Assembly (NCBI GenBank): GCA_023245215.1
Contig: JAHFKS010000009.1
Location: 1 to 35,950 of the forward strand
Source of the DNA: Candidatus Microgenomates bacterium
GTDB taxonomy: Bacteria; Patescibacteriota; Microgenomatia; UBA1406; GWC2-37-13
Direction: 5' to 3'
DNA: 35,950 bases
The notes below the pieces were generated by a model. That model was given only the letters and a program-made list of their open reading frames with translations, was not told where the DNA came from and searched no databases. The stretch's first letter is position 1, and each line of letters opens with the position of its first letter. The position numbers and the translations under genes were made by a program. Positions 31,132 through 35,950 of this stretch are shown in pieces.

Positions 31132-31671
31132 TCATGGTTTTACTGGGAAGGTTCCTTCAGGCGCATACCAATCCCTCACTTCGACTCCGCTGGTTGACTC
31201 TCCTGCCTGGACTTTTACAGGAATAAGCGAATGGTCTGTGCAGTCAACTGAAAGGCCGCAGGGAACTGCTTTTGAATAAGCTCCGGGCAGATTGCTGTAG
31301 TTGATAGAATAAGCTACGACATAATAAGTTCCCGGTGCGACGCCATCAATCGTAAACTGACTCTGGTTTTCAAAAGTCTTTATCTTAAAAAACTTTGTTT
31401 TGTCGGAAACGCTAAAAGCGTAGACTTCGAGTACGGGGATACCTTCTGCCGGATAGCCCAAGATGCCTTCAATTTTTCCGGTTGTTTCCACGCCTTTTGT
31501 CGGAGCCGGAGTGTTCGTCGGAATTGCTTCCTGTTCTGTAGATACGGGGATGTTCTTTTCTGCTTTCTTGGATTCCTGGTTTCCTTTGAGAAGTCCTTGG
31601 TACTGGTTATAACCCCAATACGCGCCAAAACCTATTAAAAAAAACGCCAAAGCTACTATTAAAGTTTTCAT
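31132..31671 (-). CDS. Membrane-anchored exported protein with a carboxypeptidase-regulatory-like beta-sandwich
   Basis: A 179-aa protein of unknown function. An N-terminal membrane helix (about 3-22) acts as anchor or uncleaved signal. A Thr/Pro-rich linker follows (about 35-62). The remaining domain of about 110 residues has GKIEGILGYPAEGIPVLEVY, FTIDGVAPGTYYVVAYS and GVEVRDWY, resembling the transthyretin-like/CarboxypepD_reg fold (typical G-x-Y-x-V/L core). Two Cys (in VPCGLSVDCTD) could form a disulfide outside. It lies 3 bp after ftsK, in the same direction, and may be transcribed with it. It could be a surface protein; nothing indicates enzymatic activity. Confidence 0.7.
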   Translation of the reverse strand: MKTLIVALAFFLIGFGAYWGYNQYQGLLKGNQESKKAEKNIPVSTEQEAIPTNTPAPTKGVETTGKIEGILGYPAEGIPVLEVYAFSVSDKTKFFKIKTFENQSQFTIDGVAPGTYYVVAYSINYSNLPGAYSKAVPCGLSVDCTDHSLIPVKVQAGESTSGVEVRDWYAPEGTFPVKP

Positions 31672-31674
31672 ATT

Positions 31675-33819
31675 TTAATGAATGTCTCCGGGCTGCATGT
31701 CAGTTGATTCTGGATTGGCCGGCCTTTTGATGACGTCGCGCGGCTTTGAACCTTCAGATGGGCCGACATATCCTGCCGCCTGCATCTGGTCAAGAATCCT
31801 GGCCGCCCTGGCATAACCAATAGAAAGCCTTCTTTGCAATAACGAGGCCGAAGCCTTATCCTGCTGCATGATTATTTCCAAAGCCTGGTTGAATAATGGG
31901 TCGTTTTCCCCACCGTTGACGACGACTGTACCGCCGGCGCCTGTTCGGATTGTCACTGCCTGCTCTGTTACTTCTTCGGTATAGTGGACTTCCGGCGACT
32001 GATTTTTCAAAAATTTGACCAAGTTGACAACTTCTTTTTCCGTGACAAAAGGCCCCTGGATACGTACGGGCTTGGCTTTATCAGGAGGCAGATAGAGCAT
32101 ATCTCCACGACCCAGAAGCTTTTCTGCTCCCGGCATATCAATTATTACCCTTGAATCGATCATGGACGATACGTTAAAAGCCACTCTTGTCGGTATGTTC
32201 GCCTTCATCAGGCCGGTAATGACGTCGACTGAAGGCCTTTGCGTGGCTAAAATCAAATGGATGCCGGTTGCCCTGGACATCTGAGCCACTCTGGTGATCA
32301 GCTCTTCCGATTCACCCGGGGCAAAAATCATCAGGTCTGCGAGCTCGTCTATAATAAACAATATATAGGGTCTTTTTTCAACGCCTTCGATGGCGTTATA
32401 GCTTTCTATGTTCCTGGCGCCGGCTTTGGCAAAAACCTTATACCTTGTTTCCATTTCGCTGACTGTCCATTTTAAGGCTGAAATGATTTTTTCCGCGTCA
32501 ACGATTACAGGCGTCAAAAGATGGGGAATGTCATTGTAAATTGACAGTTCCACCCGTTTTGGATCGACCAAAATCATCCTCAAGTCGTCCGGCTTGGTTC
32601 GGAAAAGAAATGAAGATATCCAGGCGTTTAGCAGAACTGATTTTCCTGATCCGGTGGCTCCGGCGATCAAAACGTGGGGCATCTTAGAAATGCTCGCGGC
32701 TATAGGCTGGCCGGAGACATCCAATCCAAGAGGAACCAATAACGGGTCGTTATTCGAGGTAAAAACAGGTGACGAGAGAATGGCTTTTTCCGTAACAATT
32801 TCCGGCCTTTTGTTTGGAATTTCAATCCCGACTAGCGACCGTCCGGGAATAGGCGCTTCAATCCTCACCTGCCCGGTTGAAGCTGCCAGAGACAAAGCCA
32901 GATTATTGGAAAGGGCGGTAATCCGAGAAAGTTTCGTACCCATGGCAATGGCAATCGCATATTGGGTGACTGCCGGACCGTAATTGATTTCTTCTACTTT
33001 GGCTCTGATGCCGAAGCTGTCCAAAGTCTGCTCAATTGTCGCCGCATTATGTTTGACATCTCCGCGGTCGGCTTCTTTTTGGGAAACGTCAGCCAGCAAT
33101 GATAAAGGCGGATATATCCAGGTCGACTTTGAAGAAAGAGGCAGCGGTTTTATTGTTATTCCCGAGTCTTTTAGAGAAGTCTGCAATACGGGTGCAGCCG
33201 GCATTCTGATTTTCTCCCCGACCTTTTTGTCTAATATCAGCTGCTTTCCCCCTGTAACATTCTGGAGCAGAGTCTTGTCTTCTGATGTCCTGAAAAAATA
33301 GTTTTTTACAAAGAAAACCGCTGATTTCGCCAAATTAAAGACAAATATGATAAAGACATCTATAGAAGTATCCAGAAACAGCACCAGGCCGATGATAAAA
33401 ATTACCGCCATGATTATAACTGCGCCTATCAGGGAAAAATCAAGGCTAAGATTGTCAAATATTGTTTTTCCAATGTCGCCGGAGCGGAAAACCCCTAAAA
33501 GAGCGATAAAAACCATGATAATTCCTCCGGAGATATTCGGCTTGATGAATTTCAATTTCTTTGTATTGAAAAAGTGGGCGGAGACTAATATTAAAATTAA
33601 AGGCAGGAGAATCGACAGGCCGCCGAACTTGGCTGTCAGCATCTGGTTCAGGACGTAAAGCTGACGGCCCGAGTTCTCATTAGACAGGTTTTTGGCAAAT
33701 GAAACTAGGGAAACCAAGGAAACCCCAATTAATATAAAACCAAGAATGTTAAAAATAGTCTGCCGGTTGATTTTCAGTTTCAAAAACGGTAACCTCATTA
33801 AAGTCTTTCTTCTTGCCAT
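31675..33819 (-). CDS. ftsK: DNA translocase FtsK/SpoIIIE
   Basis: A 714-aa septum-located ATPase that moves DNA during division. Four N-terminal helices are followed by the motor: KMPHVLIAGATGSGKSVLLN (Walker A, about residues 387-394), VDPKRVELSIYNDIPHLLTP, ILFIIDELADLMIFAP (Walker B) and HLILATQRPSVDVITG. The C-terminal winged-helix gamma domain has ASLLQRRLSIGYARAARILD. I start at ATG 33819. A TTG at 33855 would add 12 residues but lies exactly on the -35 box of a good promoter. The N-terminal part is shorter than in E. coli, which has a long linker. Confidence 0.95.
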   Translation of the reverse strand: MARRKTLMRLPFLKLKINRQTIFNILGFILIGVSLVSLVSFAKNLSNENSGRQLYVLNQMLTAKFGGLSILLPLILILVSAHFFNTKKLKFIKPNISGGIIMVFIALLGVFRSGDIGKTIFDNLSLDFSLIGAVIIMAVIFIIGLVLFLDTSIDVFIIFVFNLAKSAVFFVKNYFFRTSEDKTLLQNVTGGKQLILDKKVGEKIRMPAAPVLQTSLKDSGITIKPLPLSSKSTWIYPPLSLLADVSQKEADRGDVKHNAATIEQTLDSFGIRAKVEEINYGPAVTQYAIAIAMGTKLSRITALSNNLALSLAASTGQVRIEAPIPGRSLVGIEIPNKRPEIVTEKAILSSPVFTSNNDPLLVPLGLDVSGQPIAASISKMPHVLIAGATGSGKSVLLNAWISSFLFRTKPDDLRMILVDPKRVELSIYNDIPHLLTPVIVDAEKIISALKWTVSEMETRYKVFAKAGARNIESYNAIEGVEKRPYILFIIDELADLMIFAPGESEELITRVAQMSRATGIHLILATQRPSVDVITGLMKANIPTRVAFNVSSMIDSRVIIDMPGAEKLLGRGDMLYLPPDKAKPVRIQGPFVTEKEVVNLVKFLKNQSPEVHYTEEVTEQAVTIRTGAGGTVVVNGGENDPLFNQALEIIMQQDKASASLLQRRLSIGYARAARILDQMQAAGYVGPSEGSKPRDVIKRPANPESTDMQPGDIH

Positions 33820-33826
33820 ATTAATA

Positions 33827-33855
33827 ATACTACTTATAGGATAAAGGGAAATCAA
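33827..33855 (-). promoter_or_regulatory. Promoter of ftsK
   Basis: The minus-strand -35 box TTGATT (33855-33850) and -10 box TAGTAT (33832-33827) have a 17-bp spacer. The -10 box ends 7 nt before the ATG at 33819. This supports that start codon and a leaderless mRNA, and separates ftsK transcription from pnp. Confidence 0.5.
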
Positions 33856-33868
33856 CAGGATGAAACTA

Positions 33869-35950
33869 TTACGGAATCATTTGGAGGTTAATCCTGCCCA
33901 TGTTGTCAATCTGGTAGACTTTGACTTTGACTCTTTGGCCTATCTTGACGACGTCATACGGGCTTTTTACAAATCCCTTGCCCATTTTTGAGACGTGAAC
34001 CAGGCCTTCTTTGCCCGGGAGCATCTCGACGAATGCGCCGAACTGGAGGATTCTCTTCACTTCACCTTCAAACTCTTCGCCGACCTGGATTTCCCGGGTT
34101 ATATTATTGATTTGGGCGACGGCTTCGTCGACCTTGGCGCGGTCTAAACCGCTGATGGTCACTTTTCCATCGTCCTCGACATTGATTTCTGTCTGTGTTT
34201 TAGCGATTAAAGCGCGGATATTTTTTCCGCCCGGCCCGATAATCTCGCCGATTTTGTCAGGCGGAGGAGTCAAAACGACTACTTTAGGAGCGTAGCGGGA
34301 AACTTCCTGCCGTGGTTTGGCGATTACCTTATTCATGGCTGCCAGTATTTCCAATCTTGCTTTCTTTGCCTGGGCGAATATATCTTTTATCATTTTTCCC
34401 GTTAAGCCTTTGTTTTTGACGTCAAGCTGAATCGCAGTGACGCCTTCGGCAGTGCCGGCAATCTTAAAATCCATTTCCCCGGAAAAATCTTCCAGGCCGA
34501 CAATATCTGTTAAAATGACGTATTCGTCGTCAGACTTGGTCATAATCCCCATGGCGACTCCGGCAACCGCTTCTTTCAGCGGAACGCCCGCATCCATCAA
34601 GGATAAAGAAGAACCGGAAACGCTTCCCATTGACGAAGAGCCGTTTTCTGCCAAAATTTCGGAAACGACGCGTATAGCATAAGGAAATTCTTCACTCGTT
34701 GGCAGAACCGGTTCAATGGCTTTTTCCGCCAGAGCGCCGTGGCCGATTGCCCGCCGCGACGGACCCATTATTCTGCCGACCTGGCCGTACGAATAAGGTC
34801 CATCTGAATAATGATGGATGTATCTTTTGGCTTCTTTACCCTCGGGGCCTTCGATGAGCTGCTCGAGGGTCGTCGACCCCAAAGTGGCAATCGAGAGTAC
34901 CTGAGTCTGGCCTCTTTGGAAAAGGGCTGACCCGTGTGTCCTCGGAAGCAGGGAGACTTCGACGTGGAGGTCTCTCACCTGGTCGAACTTCCTGCCGTCC
35001 GGTCTTGTTTTTTTCTCGAGGATGTTTTTTTTGATATTTTCATAGTTGTTTTTTGTGATGGCCGCTAAAATCTGCTTGTTGTCGTATTTTTTCTCCAGGT
35101 CTTCATAGATTGAAGAAACGATTTCATAGAGAAGCTTGTCTTCGCTTCCGGCGGTTGCCGCTGCCTGTTTTACCGCATCTTCTACCGGCTTGGAATACTT
35201 TGATTTGACCAATTTAAGAATTTCCGAATAATCGGCTTCTTCAGGAGCAACGTCTTTTTTCTTTCCGAGTTTTTTGGCGACTTTCTCGATAAATTCGATG
35301 ATTTTCTGGTTTTCTTTTTTCGCCATCTCGATGCCTTCCTGGATTATCTCGTCCTTTATCATGTCGGCTTTTGTTTCTATCATCAGCACCTTGTCTTTAG
35401 TCGAAGAGACTATCAGATCTAGTCCGGAAAAGTCCTGTTCGTTGTCTGTCGGATTTAAAACAAAACCGCTTTCTTTGTTTTCCTGGGAATTGACATATCC
35501 TATGCGGACTGTTGAAATCGGCCCGGCCCAGGGAATAGAAGAAACAGAAAGAGCCGCTGATACGGCAATGGCCGAAAGGACTTCCGGAGCGTTGACTCCG
35601 TCAATGGATAATAGAGTAATAACAACTTGGACCTGTTTTTTGTAGGTTTTCGGAAACAACGGTCTTATCGAGCGGTCTATAAGGCGTCCTGTCAATACGG
35701 CATCATCTGACGGCCTGCCTTCCCGTTTTATCCAGCGCGAGCCTTTGATTAATCCGCCGGCATAAAGTTTTTCCGCATACTCGACCGATAAAGGAAAGTA
35801 GTCGATGTTGGGATTTTCCGGACCGAGTGCAACCGTCACCAAAACCGCTGTATCTCCGAGCGTGGCATAAACCGAAGTATCCACGGCCTGGGCAAGTTTG
35901 CCGAACTGCAGGGTCAGCTTTTGTCCATCAATTTCAATAGATTCTTCAGT
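33869..35950 (-). CDS. pnp: Polyribonucleotide nucleotidyltransferase (PNPase), 5' end cut by the window edge
   Basis: A 3'-5' phosphorolytic exoribonuclease of RNA turnover, 693 visible codons ending at TGA/TAA near 33869. The frame stays open to the right edge: upstream of the Val-Asp-Thr-Ser-Val segment one can read TEESIEIDGQKLTLQFGKLA, the normal PNPase N-terminus, so the GTG at 35884 is not the start and only a few residues are missing. Two RNase PH domains are seen (LTGRLIDRSIRPLFP; RTHGSALFQRGQTQ, FPYAIRVVSEILAENGSSSM), a KH domain (IGEIIGPGGKNIRALI) and an S1 domain (GEVKRILQFGAFVEMLPG). No acidic extension follows S1. ftsK is next, after its own promoter. Confidence 0.96.
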   Translation of the reverse strand, partial: TEESIEIDGQKLTLQFGKLAQAVDTSVYATLGDTAVLVTVALGPENPNIDYFPLSVEYAEKLYAGGLIKGSRWIKREGRPSDDAVLTGRLIDRSIRPLFPKTYKKQVQVVITLLSIDGVNAPEVLSAIAVSAALSVSSIPWAGPISTVRIGYVNSQENKESGFVLNPTDNEQDFSGLDLIVSSTKDKVLMIETKADMIKDEIIQEGIEMAKKENQKIIEFIEKVAKKLGKKKDVAPEEADYSEILKLVKSKYSKPVEDAVKQAAATAGSEDKLLYEIVSSIYEDLEKKYDNKQILAAITKNNYENIKKNILEKKTRPDGRKFDQVRDLHVEVSLLPRTHGSALFQRGQTQVLSIATLGSTTLEQLIEGPEGKEAKRYIHHYSDGPYSYGQVGRIMGPSRRAIGHGALAEKAIEPVLPTSEEFPYAIRVVSEILAENGSSSMGSVSGSSLSLMDAGVPLKEAVAGVAMGIMTKSDDEYVILTDIVGLEDFSGEMDFKIAGTAEGVTAIQLDVKNKGLTGKMIKDIFAQAKKARLEILAAMNKVIAKPRQEVSRYAPKVVVLTPPPDKIGEIIGPGGKNIRALIAKTQTEINVEDDGKVTISGLDRAKVDEAVAQINNITREIQVGEEFEGEVKRILQFGAFVEMLPGKEGLVHVSKMGKGFVKSPYDVVKIGQRVKVKVYQIDNMGRINLQMIP

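Noticed and set aside
33820-33855. TTG start for FtsK
   Set aside because: The TTG is inside the -35 box of a promoter leading to the ATG at 33819, which gives a normal FtsK N-terminus.
35882-35884. GTG at 35884 as the start of PNPase
   Set aside because: The frame stays open to the edge and encodes the conserved PNPase N-terminus upstream of this codon.
1-35950. CRISPR array, insertion sequence, integrase or rRNA
   Set aside because: I saw no regularly spaced repeats, transposase or integrase-like proteins, or rRNA segments in the window.

Overview
The window is a compact bacterial cell-wall and cell-division region. It probably comes from a Candidate Phyla Radiation (Patescibacteria) genome, and a Microgenomates-like lineage is my best guess. 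The reasons are genes that abut or overlap almost everywhere, a short MurE lacking its first domain, a MurC-MurB fusion, an AMP-phosphorylase-type member of the thymidine phosphorylase family, an IleRS with an unusual KMSKS region, and near absence of Shine-Dalgarno sites. TGA is used as a stop, so the code is standard. There is no rRNA gene here to confirm the taxonomy.

Left edge (1-1290): an AT-rich accessory stretch, about 30 % GC by eye, lies on the 3' side of a tRNA-Val(CAC) gene. It holds a small helix-turn-helix protein, a cytoplasmic trypsin-like serine protease, and the start of a tyrosine/glycine-repeat protein resembling the 4-fold beta flower family, which overlaps the protease stop by 4 bp and runs off the window. 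This is the best candidate for an undescribed small system.

Core (1357-27221): lepB (+) converges on a long minus-strand series. In transcription order this reads mraZ, rsmH, ftsL, ftsI, murE, pgeF, murC-murB fusion, murA, a GlmU-like nucleotidyltransferase, yvcK, dgkA/undecaprenol kinase and mraY. Two small unknown genes on the plus strand follow. The minus-strand series then continues with murD, murI, ftsW, murG, ftsQ, ftsA, ftsZ, ileS, rodA, rplU, rpmA and a ParB-like HTH gene. Together these make UDP-MurNAc-peptide (MurA-E, with MurI supplying D-Glu), attach it to undecaprenyl phosphate (MraY, MurG), and polymerise and cross-link it at the septum or side wall (FtsW/FtsI, RodA) under FtsZ/FtsA/FtsQ/FtsL. 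MurF and Ddl are not in the window.

Right part (27275-35950): murJ (lipid II flippase), AMP phosphorylase-like and mltG form a plus-strand operon divergent from mraZ. A membrane-anchored beta-sandwich protein, ftsK and the nearly complete pnp gene, cut by the right edge, are on the minus strand.

Two regulatory patterns stand out. First, a row of 10-bp-spaced TGGTG repeats covers the mraZ promoter and start codon, as expected for a MraZ operator. Second, at least ten recognisable promoters have their -10 box only 6-11 nt before the start codon, which implies leaderless or nearly leaderless mRNAs. Inside operons genes are joined by ATGA overlaps or TAA-T-ATG junctions. Several start codons are placed here downstream of the longest possible reading frame (ftsA, mraY, pgeF, murE, rsmH, ftsK), because the extra N-terminal stretch is only the preceding gene or a promoter read in another frame.
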